A stretch of 64,000 bases of DNA, taken from positions 167,968-231,967 of the forward strand of contig JOBE01000013.1 of the NCBI GenBank assembly GCA_000717735.1, written 5' to 3'. Under the pieces are notes generated by a model. That model was not told where the DNA came from, did not search any database, and was given only the letters and a program-made list of their open reading frames with translations. Below are positions 51,139 through 58,466 of this stretch, piece by piece; within the stretch, counting starts at the first letter, position 1; every line of letters starts with the position of its first letter. The translations under genes were made by a program, and so were the position numbers. The DNA comes from Streptomyces griseoluteus. Lineage in GTDB: Bacteria > Actinomycetota > Actinomycetes > Streptomycetales > Streptomycetaceae.

Positions 51139-52477
51139 ACGCTCCTTGGGCCGGTACGGCCCCCTCTGCCGCCGGCCAGGGAAGGTCGAGGACATCCAGC
51201 TCCTGGCCGGGACGCGCTCCGCCCGGCGGGACGACGGCCAGGCCGTCCGCGGCGGCGATGCCCCGGAGCATGGCAGGTCCGTTGTAGCGCAGAGGTACGA
51301 CCCGTCCGCCGCGGCGGACGACGGGGACGAGCCGGGTGTCGTGCGGATGCCCGTGCACCTCGTCCTGGACGGGTACGCGGGCGGCCTCGTTCCCGGACCC
51401 GGACCCGGACCCGGCGAGGGCCGTGAGCAGGGGCTCGGCGAGTGTGAGGAGGCCGGAGACGGCGGCGAGGGGGTTGCCGGGAAGTCCGACGAGATGCCGG
51501 ACGGGACCGGTTCCGGGGGGCTCTGCGTCGAGACGGGCGAGCAGCATCGGATGGCCCGGCCGGACCTTCACCCCGTCGACCAGGAGGGTGGCTCCGGCCC
51601 TGTCGAGCACCCCGTGGACATGGTCCACGGGCCCGGCGGCTGTTCCGCCGGTGGTGACGACGAGGTCGGCGCCGGAGCCGATGACGGCGGCGTACAGCTC
51701 TTCGGCGTCGTCACCGATCCGCCGGGTGGCGAGGACGTCGGCACCGAGCGCCGTCAGCCAGGGGCCGAGCATCGGGCCGAGGGCGTCCCGGATGAGCCCG
51801 TCGTGGGGGAGTCCGGCCGTGAGCAGCTCGTCGCCGAGGACCAAGATCTCCACCCGGGGCCGGGACGGTACGGGCAGTTCGTCGTATCCGGCGGCGGCGG
51901 CGAGGCCGAGGACGGCCGGGGTCACACGGGTGCCCCGCGGGAGCAGCTCGTCGCCGGAGCGGCACTCCTGGCCCCGGGGGCGGATGTCCTGCCCGGGTAC
52001 GACCTCGCGCAGGGCGTGCAGCAGGGTGGCGCCGCTCGCGGCAGCCGTTCCCCCCTGTTCGGTCCGGGCGTGCTCGGTGCGCACGACGGCGGTGGTCCCG
52101 GCGGGGACGGGGGCGCCGGTGGCGATCCGCACGGCCTCGCCGGCGGCCGGCACGGCGGCGAGGCCGTGCCGGCCGCCGGCGAGCACGGCGCCGTCCTCGC
52201 GAACGGTCCACGGGCCCGGCCCGGCGACCGCCCAGCCGTCCATGGCGGAGGTGTCGAAGGGCGGCAGGTCGGTGAGGGCGAGGAGCGGCTCGGCGAGGAC
52301 CTGCCCGAGTGCCTGGCCGAGCGGAACGCCCAGTGGCGCTCGTCCGGCCCGCGCGTCGGCACCGGCGCGGACGGCGACGGCCCGCGCCTCCGGCCACGCG
52401 GTCGCCCGGTGCGGCTGTCCGGCCCCCGTGTCGGCGGCTGTTCCCGGGGCCACCGGGAGGGGATCCTTCAGGTTCAT
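51128..52477 (-). CDS. moeA: Molybdopterin molybdotransferase MoeA
   Basis: 449 residues. MoeA inserts molybdenum into adenylylated molybdopterin. Domains: N-terminal with PFDTSAMDGWAVAG, the MoCF-binding fold VEILVLGDELL...DLVVTTGGTAAGPVDHV, and a C-terminal beta barrel with LVGLPGNPLAAVSG and PLRYNGPAMLRGIAAADGLAVVP. The molybdate-binding segments are intact. Overlaps mobA by four bases upstream and the K+ channel by four bases downstream, so the three are translationally coupled. Confidence 0.95.
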   Translation of the reverse strand: MNLKDPLPVAPGTAADTGAGQPHRATAWPEARAVAVRAGADARAGRAPLGVPLGQALGQVLAEPLLALTDLPPFDTSAMDGWAVAGPGPWTVREDGAVLAGGRHGLAAVPAAGEAVRIATGAPVPAGTTAVVRTEHARTEQGGTAAASGATLLHALREVVPGQDIRPRGQECRSGDELLPRGTRVTPAVLGLAAAAGYDELPVPSRPRVEILVLGDELLTAGLPHDGLIRDALGPMLGPWLTALGADVLATRRIGDDAEELYAAVIGSGADLVVTTGGTAAGPVDHVHGVLDRAGATLLVDGVKVRPGHPMLLARLDAEPPGTGPVRHLVGLPGNPLAAVSGLLTLAEPLLTALAGSGSGSGNEAARVPVQDEVHGHPHDTRLVPVVRRGGRVVPLRYNGPAMLRGIAAADGLAVVPPGGARPGQELDVLDLPWPAAEGAVPAQGACFT

Positions 52478-53328
52478 CCGGCCTCGTCCTGCTCGGCCGC
52501 CCAGCGCTGGGCGAGCGCGGCGGCCTTGCGGGCGGCCTCGGCGACCGCCTCCGGACCGCCCTCGGCGCCCGCGCGTGCCGCCGCGTATCCGACCAGGAAG
52601 GTGGTCAGGGGTGCGGCGGGGCGGGCCACCCCGTGGGCGGCGTCACGGGCCAGATCGAGCAGCACGTCGGTGTCGACGTCCAGCTCGATGCCCAGTTCGT
52701 CCTTGACTGCGGTGATCCATTCATCCAGCACGGTCCCATGCTCCCTGATGCGCGACCGGGCCGTGGCGATGTCCTCCCAGGTGTCGCAGTCGAAGGAGGC
52801 CAGCGGCCCGGCAGTGAGCCGGACGGGGCGGAGCACCTGGGTGAGGTAGCGCAACGGCATGTGGGCCAGGCCGCGGTGATCGTGCGTGAGTCGGCGCAGC
52901 TCGCGTCGCAGCGGTTCCGTCCCGTACGCGGCGACGAGCGGCTGGTCCCGTCCCTCGCTGTCGGCGAGGAGGGCGACGTCGGCCTCGGGCGTCTCGTCGA
53001 GCGCCGCGAGGAGGCGCCGGACGGTGTCCCGGTCCAGGAAGGGCAGGTCGGCGGAGAGGACGAGGAGGGCGGCGGCGTCGGTCTCCCGCACGCCGGCGTC
53101 GAGGGCGGCCACCGGTCCGCCGCCGGGCGGCTCCTCCCGGGTCCAGCGGACGGGCCGGAGCGTGGGGCGCGGATCGCCGACGACCACGGTGCGGCCCGCG
53201 TCGGGGCAGGCCGCTAGGACCCGGTCGAGGAGAGTCCGTCCTCCGACGCGTACCGCGGGCTTGTCGGAACCGCCGAGGCGCCGGGCGGCGCCTCCGGCGA
53301 GCACGACGGCGTCGTATGCGGTGGTCAT
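52474..53328 (-). CDS. mobA: MobA-type molybdopterin guanylyltransferase fused to a DUF6457 domain
   Basis: 284 residues from ATG 53328. N-terminal nucleotidyltransferase VVLAGGAARRLGGSDKPAVRVGGRTLLDRVL, LVLSADLPFLDRDT (metal-binding Asp), and FDCDTWEDIATAR: this joins GMP to molybdopterin. After residue 200 comes a second helical unit (LDEWITAVKDELGIELDVDTDVLLDLARDAAHGVARPAAPLTTFLVGYAA), which matches DUF6457, found also as a separate small protein next to molybdenum cofactor genes. The fusion joins cofactor steps in one chain; its role is unknown. Confidence 0.9.
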   Translation of the reverse strand: MTTAYDAVVLAGGAARRLGGSDKPAVRVGGRTLLDRVLAACPDAGRTVVVGDPRPTLRPVRWTREEPPGGGPVAALDAGVRETDAAALLVLSADLPFLDRDTVRRLLAALDETPEADVALLADSEGRDQPLVAAYGTEPLRRELRRLTHDHRGLAHMPLRYLTQVLRPVRLTAGPLASFDCDTWEDIATARSRIREHGTVLDEWITAVKDELGIELDVDTDVLLDLARDAAHGVARPAAPLTTFLVGYAAARAGAEGGPEAVAEAARKAAALAQRWAAEQDEAG

Positions 53329-53340
53329 CCCAGCAGTATG

Positions 53341-53418
53341 GGGCGCGCGGCCCCACAGCCGCGCGCCCCGTCCCACTCAGAGAGACGGACCGGACCCGCC
53401 CGCCGAGGGACGGGCGGG
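53341..53418 (-). terminator. Two hairpins between bkd operon 2 and mobA
   Basis: An 11-bp perfect stem at 53341-53351 with 53358-53368, and a 7-bp stem at 53395-53401 with 53412-53418. They separate the bkd operon from mobA, both read leftward. Confidence 0.6.
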
Positions 53419-53488
53419 CCGTCCGGGCCGTCCCTGGAGGCGGCGGCCCGGGCCGGCGCGGACCGCCGCCGCAGGGACGGACGGGCCG

Positions 53489-54865
53489 TCAGAGCGTGCG
53501 GAGCAGGACCGCGGGCTGCTCGACGCAGTCCGCCACGTACCGCAGGAAGCCGCCGGCCGTGCCGCCGTCGCAGACGCGGTGGTCGAAGGTGAGCGAGAGC
53601 TGCACCACCTGACGGACGGCCAGTTCGCCCTGGTGGACCCAGGGCTTGGGGATGATCCGGCCGACACCGAGCATGGCGGCCTCGGGGTGGTTGATGATCG
53701 GTGTGGATCCGTCGACCCCGAACACCCCGTAGTTGTTCAGGGTGAACGTGCCGCCCGTCAGATCGGCCGGGGTCAGCGCCGACTGCCGGGAGGCCTCCGT
53801 CAGCCGGGCGAACTCCGCCGTCAGCGACTCGGCCGTACGCGTCCCCGCGTCCTTGACCACGGGAACGACGAGCCCGCGCGGGGTCTGGGCCGCGAAGCCG
53901 AGGTGCACGGACGGCAGCCGGACGATCTCCCGGGCCGCGGTGTCCACGGTGGAGTTGAGCTCGGGGAACCGGGCCAGGGCGTGGACGCAGATCCGGGCGA
54001 GGAGCGCGAGCAGCGAGATCTTCGGCCCGCCCGCCGCGTTCATCGCCGCGCGCGCGGCCATCAGCTCGGTCGCGTCCGCGTCCACCCAGCAGGTCGCGTC
54101 CGGGATCTCCGTACGGCTGCGTGACAGCTTGTCCGCCACGGCGCCGCGGACGCCGCGCAGCGGGATCCGCTCCCCGGCCGCCTGAGCGCCGACCGAGGGC
54201 GCGGGGGTGGCGACGGGCGCGGGCGCCTGTGCCGCCGCCGGAGGCTCCAGGGCGGCGAGGGCCAGCTCGACGTCGGCCCTCAGGATCAGCCCCTCGGGCC
54301 CCGATCCGCGGACGTCCCGCAGGTCGAGCCCCCGGTCCCTGGCCAGCTTCCGTACGAGCGGCGAGATGACCGGCACCGGGCCCGCGTGACCACCGGCACC
54401 CACGGCGACGGGCACCGGAGCGGCCACCGGAACGGGCGCGGGGGCGGCGGGGGCGGGCTTCTGTGCCACGGCCGGGCTCTCGTGCCGTACCCGGCGACGA
54501 CGGGCGGCGGGCTCCGCCGTGCCGTACCCCACCAGCACGTTGCCCGACTGCTCGGAGGACGCGGAGGAAGCTGCCTCCTCGGAGGCGGCGGGGGCGGCGG
54601 GCCCGGACGCTGCCGTGCCACCCCCCACCGCGACCGTCAGGAGCGGCGCGCCGACAGGCAGTTCGGTGCCCTCCTCGCCGTACCGGGCGGTGACGACACC
54701 GCCGTACGGGCAGGGCACCTCGACCATGGCCTTGGCCGTCTCGACCTCGACGACCGGCTGGTCGATGGCGACGACGTCGCCGACGCTGACCAGCCAGCGG
54801 ACGATCTCCGCCTCGGTGAGTCCCTCACCGAGGTCGGGCAGCTTGAACTCGAGCACCTGCGCCAT
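53489..54865 (-). CDS. bkdC: Branched-chain 2-oxoacid dehydrogenase E2, cluster 2
   Basis: 458 residues from ATG 54865. Lipoyl domain 1-80 (VEVETAKAMVEVP lysine), Ala/Pro linker, peripheral-subunit binding domain (ISPLVRKLARDRGLDLRDVRGSGPEG), and catalytic domain ending LTFDHRVCDGGTAGGFL (HxxxDG). It is the second E2 in the window, with a longer linker and different C-terminal loop from the first. The start overlaps the E1beta stop by one base (TGATG). Confidence 0.97.
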   Translation of the reverse strand: MAQVLEFKLPDLGEGLTEAEIVRWLVSVGDVVAIDQPVVEVETAKAMVEVPCPYGGVVTARYGEEGTELPVGAPLLTVAVGGGTAASGPAAPAASEEAASSASSEQSGNVLVGYGTAEPAARRRRVRHESPAVAQKPAPAAPAPVPVAAPVPVAVGAGGHAGPVPVISPLVRKLARDRGLDLRDVRGSGPEGLILRADVELALAALEPPAAAQAPAPVATPAPSVGAQAAGERIPLRGVRGAVADKLSRSRTEIPDATCWVDADATELMAARAAMNAAGGPKISLLALLARICVHALARFPELNSTVDTAAREIVRLPSVHLGFAAQTPRGLVVPVVKDAGTRTAESLTAEFARLTEASRQSALTPADLTGGTFTLNNYGVFGVDGSTPIINHPEAAMLGVGRIIPKPWVHQGELAVRQVVQLSLTFDHRVCDGGTAGGFLRYVADCVEQPAVLLRTL

Positions 54866-55911
54866 CAGCTTCCCGCCTCCCACTGCAGCCGCGCCACCGC
54901 GTCGAGAACCCGGTCCACGCCGGGCAGATGGTGGCGCTCCAGCATCGGCGGCGGGTACGGGATGTCGAAGCCCGCGACCCGCAGCACCGGCGCCTCCAGA
55001 TGATGGAAGCACCGCTCGGTCACGCGCGCGGCGATCTCCGCGCCGGGCCCGCCGAAGCCGGTCGACTCGTGGACCACGACCGCGCGGCCGGTGCGCCGTA
55101 CCGAGGCGCAGACGGTCTCGTCGTCGAAGGGCACGAGCGAGCGCAGGTCGACGACCTCCAGGTCCCAGCCCTCGGCCTGCGCGGCCTCCGCCGCCTCCAG
55201 ACAGACCGGCAGCGAGGGGCCGTAGGTGATCAGGGTGGCGCCGGTGCCCGGCCGCCGTACGACGGCCTTGCCGATCGGCTTCACGGGCGCGGGCGCCTCG
55301 GGGGACCAGTCGGACTTGGACCAGTAGAGCCGCTTGGGCTCCAGGAAGACCACCGGGTCGTCGGAGGCGATGGCCGCGCGCAGCAGCCCGTAGGCGTCCT
55401 CGACCGTGGCCGGGGTGACGACGTGCAGTCCGGGGGTGGCCGTGTAGTAGGCCTCGGAGGAGTCGCTGTGGTGCTCGACGCCGCCGATGCCGCCGCCGTA
55501 CGGGACACGGATGACGATCGGCATCGGCATCGCGCCGCGCGTCCGGTTCCGCATCTTCGCCACGTGCGAGATCAGCTGCTCGAACGCCGGGTAGGCGAAC
55601 GCGTCGAACTGCATCTCGACGACCGGCCGCAGGCCGTACATCGCCATGCCGACGGCCGCGCCGAGGATGCCGGCCTCGGCCAGCGGGGTGTCCGTGCACC
55701 GGTCCTCGCCGAACTCCTTGGCGAGCCCGTCCGTGACCCGGAAGACGCCGCCGAGCGTGCCGACGTCCTCGCCCATCACATGGACGGTCGGGTCCTCGGC
55801 CATCGCGTCGCGCATGGCGCGCTGGAGCGCCTGCGCCATCGTGGCCGGCTTGGGCTTTCCGGCGTTCGCGGTGGTCCTGTCCGCCGCGGGTCCGGTGGTC
55901 GCCGTCGTCAT
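54865..55911 (-). CDS. bkdB: Branched-chain 2-oxoacid dehydrogenase E1 beta, cluster 2
   Basis: 348 residues from ATG 55911, in a TGATG junction with the E1alpha stop; GTG 55914 would add one residue. MGEDVGTLGGVFRVTDGL, TDTPLAEAGILGAAVGMAMYG, and GGGIGGVEHHSDSSEAYY match the E1beta family; the N-terminal 24 residues are a disordered Thr/Ala-rich extension. It pairs with the divergent-side E1alpha of the same operon. Confidence 0.97.
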   Translation of the reverse strand: MTTATTGPAADRTTANAGKPKPATMAQALQRAMRDAMAEDPTVHVMGEDVGTLGGVFRVTDGLAKEFGEDRCTDTPLAEAGILGAAVGMAMYGLRPVVEMQFDAFAYPAFEQLISHVAKMRNRTRGAMPMPIVIRVPYGGGIGGVEHHSDSSEAYYTATPGLHVVTPATVEDAYGLLRAAIASDDPVVFLEPKRLYWSKSDWSPEAPAPVKPIGKAVVRRPGTGATLITYGPSLPVCLEAAEAAQAEGWDLEVVDLRSLVPFDDETVCASVRRTGRAVVVHESTGFGGPGAEIAARVTERCFHHLEAPVLRVAGFDIPYPPPMLERHHLPGVDRVLDAVARLQWEAGS

Positions 55912-57062
55912 CACGCCTCACCCTCGGCTTCGAGCTCGGCGCGCAGCTGCGCCGCCTGTTCGCGCAGCTGCGTCGTCTGCTCCGCGTACACGTGGGAGAA
56001 GAGGTCCATCGGGTCGAGCACCGGGTCGGCGTTCATCCGTTCGCGCAGCTCCGCGGCCATCGTCTCGGCGGCCTCCGCCGCCGCGCGCCTGCCGTCCTCG
56101 TCGAGCAGGCCGCGCTCCGTCAGTTCTCTTTCGAGGATCAGGATCGGGTCGTGCGCCCGCCAGGTCTCGACCTCGCCGGCCGCGCGGTAGCGGGTGGCGT
56201 CGTCGGCGTTGGTGTGGGCGTCGATCCGGTACGTGATCGCCTCGACGAGGGTGGGGCCGCCGCCGCGCCGCGCGCGGGCCACGGCCTCGGTCAGCACCTG
56301 GTGGACGGCGACCGCGTCGTTCCCGTCGACGAGCCGGCCCGGCATCCCGTATCCGACGGCCTTGTGGGCCAGCGAGGGGGCGGCGGTCTGCTTGGCGAGC
56401 GGCACGGAGATCGCGAAGCCGTTGTTCTGGACGAAGAAGACCACGGGGGCCTGCCAGACGGCCGCGAAGTTCAGCGCCTCGTGGAAGTCGCCCTCGCTGG
56501 TGCCGCCGTCACCGACCATGGCGAGCGCGACCACGTCGTCGCCCTTGAGCCGGGCGGCGTGGGCCAGGCCCACCGCGTGCGGCAGCTGGGTGGCGAGCGG
56601 GGTGCAGAGCGGCGCGATGCGGTGCTCGTGCGGGTCGTACCCGGTGTGCCAGTCGCCGCGCAGCAGCGTCAGCGCCTGGACCGGGTCGAGGCCGCGGGCG
56701 ACGGCCGCGAGGGTGTCGCGGTACGAGGGGAAGAGCCAGTCCCGCTCCTCCAGGGCGAGGGCGGCGGCGATCTCGCACGCCTCCTGGCCCGTGGTGGACG
56801 GGTACACGGCGAGGCGGCCCTGCTTGGTGAGGGCGGTGGCCTGCGTGTTGTACCGGCGGCCGCGGATCAGCTCCGCGTAGAGCCGGAGCAGCAGCGCGGG
56901 GTCGGCGTCGGCCACCGCGTCCGTGCCGAGCACGCGCAGCGGCTCGGCGTCGGGCAGCAGCGGGGCGGGATCGGTCCGCGGCTGCCAGGCAGGCGGCGGG
57001 GTGGGCCGGTAGGCGGGAACGGCACCGGGCGGCTCTTGGACTGTCGAACTGCGCTGTTGCAA
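55911..57062 (-). CDS. bkdA: Branched-chain 2-oxoacid dehydrogenase E1 alpha, cluster 2
   Basis: 383 residues from TTG 57062: the perfect AGGAGG eight bases upstream favours this over GTG 57071, which has no spacing. Thiamine-diphosphate motif VGDGGTSEGDFHEALNFAAVWQAPVVFFVQNN is intact, as is AHTNADDATRYR. It starts with a Pro-rich 30-residue tail (AYRPTPPPAWQPRTDPAPLLPDAEP) where the cluster 1 copy has a basic tail. First gene of its operon; a PaaR-like palindrome and DnaA boxes lie in the 186-bp gap to bkdR. Confidence 0.95.
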   Translation of the reverse strand: MQQRSSTVQEPPGAVPAYRPTPPPAWQPRTDPAPLLPDAEPLRVLGTDAVADADPALLLRLYAELIRGRRYNTQATALTKQGRLAVYPSTTGQEACEIAAALALEERDWLFPSYRDTLAAVARGLDPVQALTLLRGDWHTGYDPHEHRIAPLCTPLATQLPHAVGLAHAARLKGDDVVALAMVGDGGTSEGDFHEALNFAAVWQAPVVFFVQNNGFAISVPLAKQTAAPSLAHKAVGYGMPGRLVDGNDAVAVHQVLTEAVARARRGGGPTLVEAITYRIDAHTNADDATRYRAAGEVETWRAHDPILILERELTERGLLDEDGRRAAAEAAETMAAELRERMNADPVLDPMDLFSHVYAEQTTQLREQAAQLRAELEAEGEA

Positions 57063-57133
57063 CGAGTCCACCTCCTCGTGGGAGCGGGCATAAGACCCGA
57101 AGGCGGGTGGCGCGAGTGTGGCGCGCCTCACCT

Positions 57134-57147
57134 ACCGATTGTTCGGT
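57134..57147. promoter_or_regulatory. ACCGA-N4-TCGGT palindrome upstream of bkd operon 2
   Basis: ACCGATTGTTCGGT matches 13 of 14 bases with the site at 60162-60175 in front of the phenylacetate genes. Both fit ACCGnnYGnnCGGT, the shape of TetR-type PaaR operators. It lies 72 bp upstream of the E1alpha start. Confidence 0.65.
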
Positions 57148-57181
57148 CGTGGAGGCATTTTGGCTACAGGCACCTCCAGCC

Positions 57182-57203
57182 TGTGGACAAACGGTTCTCC
57201 ACA
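57182..57203. promoter_or_regulatory. Inverted DnaA-box pair between bkd operon 2 and bkdR
   Basis: TGTGGACAA (57182-57190) is the exact complement of the Streptomyces DnaA box TTGTCCACA. TTCTCCACA (57195-57203) differs from it at one position and faces the opposite way. DnaA could bind here as regulator or for titration. Confidence 0.5.
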
Positions 57204-57248
57204 GCCTGGGATAGAAGCAGGTCGTCCAGCGGAGAGAGGCGGGGGGAC

Positions 57249-57839
57249 ATGGCGGATGAACAAATGGCCGTCGACCGGAGCGGGGTTCCGGCCGACGAAC
57301 CGGGCAACACCCTCGGCGGGAGCGACGGAGAAGTGCCCAGCGAGGTCCTGAGCGCCCCCGTCGGCACCCCGACGGGCGCGCTTCCGGCACGCCCGCTGGA
57401 CGCGATCGACCGGGACATCCTGCGCCTGCTGCAGACGGACGGCCGCGCCTCGGTACGCTCCGTGGCCGAACGGGTCCACGTGTCCCGGGCCAACGCCTAC
57501 GCGCGCATCAACCGGCTCATCGACGACGGCGTGATCCGCGGCTTCAGCGCACGCGTCAACCACGAGCGGGCCGGCCACGGCGCTTCGGCCTACATCACGC
57601 TCAAGATCGTCCAGAACTCCTGGCGCACGGTCCGCGAGCAGCTCAGGGCACTGCCGGGCGCTACGCACATCGCGCTCGTCAGTGGGGATTTCGACGTGCT
57701 GCTGCTGGTCCACACGCCGGACAACCGGACGCTGCGCGAGCTGGTCCTCACCCGGCTCCAGGCGATCCCCGAGGTGCTGTCCACGCGCACGCTGCTGGTC
57801 TTCGAGGAGACGGACCTCAACACGGACCCGCGCGCCTGA
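57249..57839 (+). CDS. bkdR: Lrp/AsnC-family regulator, BkdR-like
   Basis: 196 residues from ATG 57249. After a 45-residue disordered N-terminus come an AsnC-type HTH (LDAIDRDILRLLQTDGRASVRSVAERVHVSRANAYARINRLIDDGVIRGFSARV) and the RAM ligand-binding domain (GASAYITLKIVQNSWRTVREQLRALPGATHIALVSGDFDVLLLV). Divergent from bkd operon 2, the classical place for BkdR, which responds to branched-chain amino acids and activates or represses the operon. Confidence 0.92.
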   Translation: MADEQMAVDRSGVPADEPGNTLGGSDGEVPSEVLSAPVGTPTGALPARPLDAIDRDILRLLQTDGRASVRSVAERVHVSRANAYARINRLIDDGVIRGFSARVNHERAGHGASAYITLKIVQNSWRTVREQLRALPGATHIALVSGDFDVLLLVHTPDNRTLRELVLTRLQAIPEVLSTRTLLVFEETDLNTDPRA

Positions 57840-57862
57840 GCCCCGGAAGACCCCTCCGGAGC

Positions 57863-57887
57863 CGGACGGCCCTCAGCGGGCCGTCCG
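57863..57887. terminator. Bidirectional terminator between bkdR and the TetR gene
   Basis: A 10-bp perfect stem (57863-57872 with 57878-57887); the TetR stop (57875-57873) lies in the loop. Confidence 0.8.
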
Positions 57888-58466
57888 CAGCCCGTCGAAG
57901 GCCAGGTGGGCGACGGTCTCGGCGAGCTGCTCGCGCTCCGCCGTCGCGTCCGGATGCGGCCGGTACCACTCCACGAGTGAATTGATCATGCCGAAGAGCA
58001 GCCTGGTCGCCAGCCGTATGTCCACATCGGCCCGCAGATCGCCCTCGTCGGCGGCGGCCCTCAGCAGCTCGGACACCCGGTGGTCGAACTCGCGCCGCCG
58101 CTCCATCGCCCACCGCTCGGTGCCCGTGTTGCCCCGCACCCGCAGCAGCAGCGTCACGTACGGCAGCTCCGCGATCAGCACCTCGACCGTCCGCCGCGTG
58201 ACGTACTCGACCCGCTCGACGGCCCGGCCCCGCCCGGCCCCCGGCTCGTCGAGGATCGCGAAGAGCCCGTCAAGGGCCCGGCTGACCGCCCGCCGCAGCA
58301 GCTCCTCCTTGCCGGACACGTGGTGGTAGATCGACGACTTGGAGATCCCTGCCGCCTTGGAGAGGTGCTCCATGGAGGTGCCGTCGTAGCCGCGCTCGTT
58401 GAAGACCCGGACAGCGACCGAGAGCAGCGTCTCGGGGGTGTAGGTGTCGCGCTTCGCCGTGGTCAT
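57873..58466 (-). CDS. TetR-family regulator, PaaR-like
   Basis: 197 residues. HTH at about 10-55: TPETLLSVAVRVFNERGYDGTSMEHLSKAAGISKSSIYHHVSGKEELL; the C-terminal ligand domain has the QLAETVAHLAFDGL end. Its ATG overlaps the stop of the 3-hydroxyacyl-CoA dehydrogenase (TGATG), so it is second in that operon. Position and operator type suggest it is the PaaR repressor of phenylacetate genes, sensing phenylacetyl-CoA; the assignment is inference. Confidence 0.88.
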   Translation of the reverse strand: MTTAKRDTYTPETLLSVAVRVFNERGYDGTSMEHLSKAAGISKSSIYHHVSGKEELLRRAVSRALDGLFAILDEPGAGRGRAVERVEYVTRRTVEVLIAELPYVTLLLRVRGNTGTERWAMERRREFDHRVSELLRAAADEGDLRADVDIRLATRLLFGMINSLVEWYRPHPDATAEREQLAETVAHLAFDGLRTAR

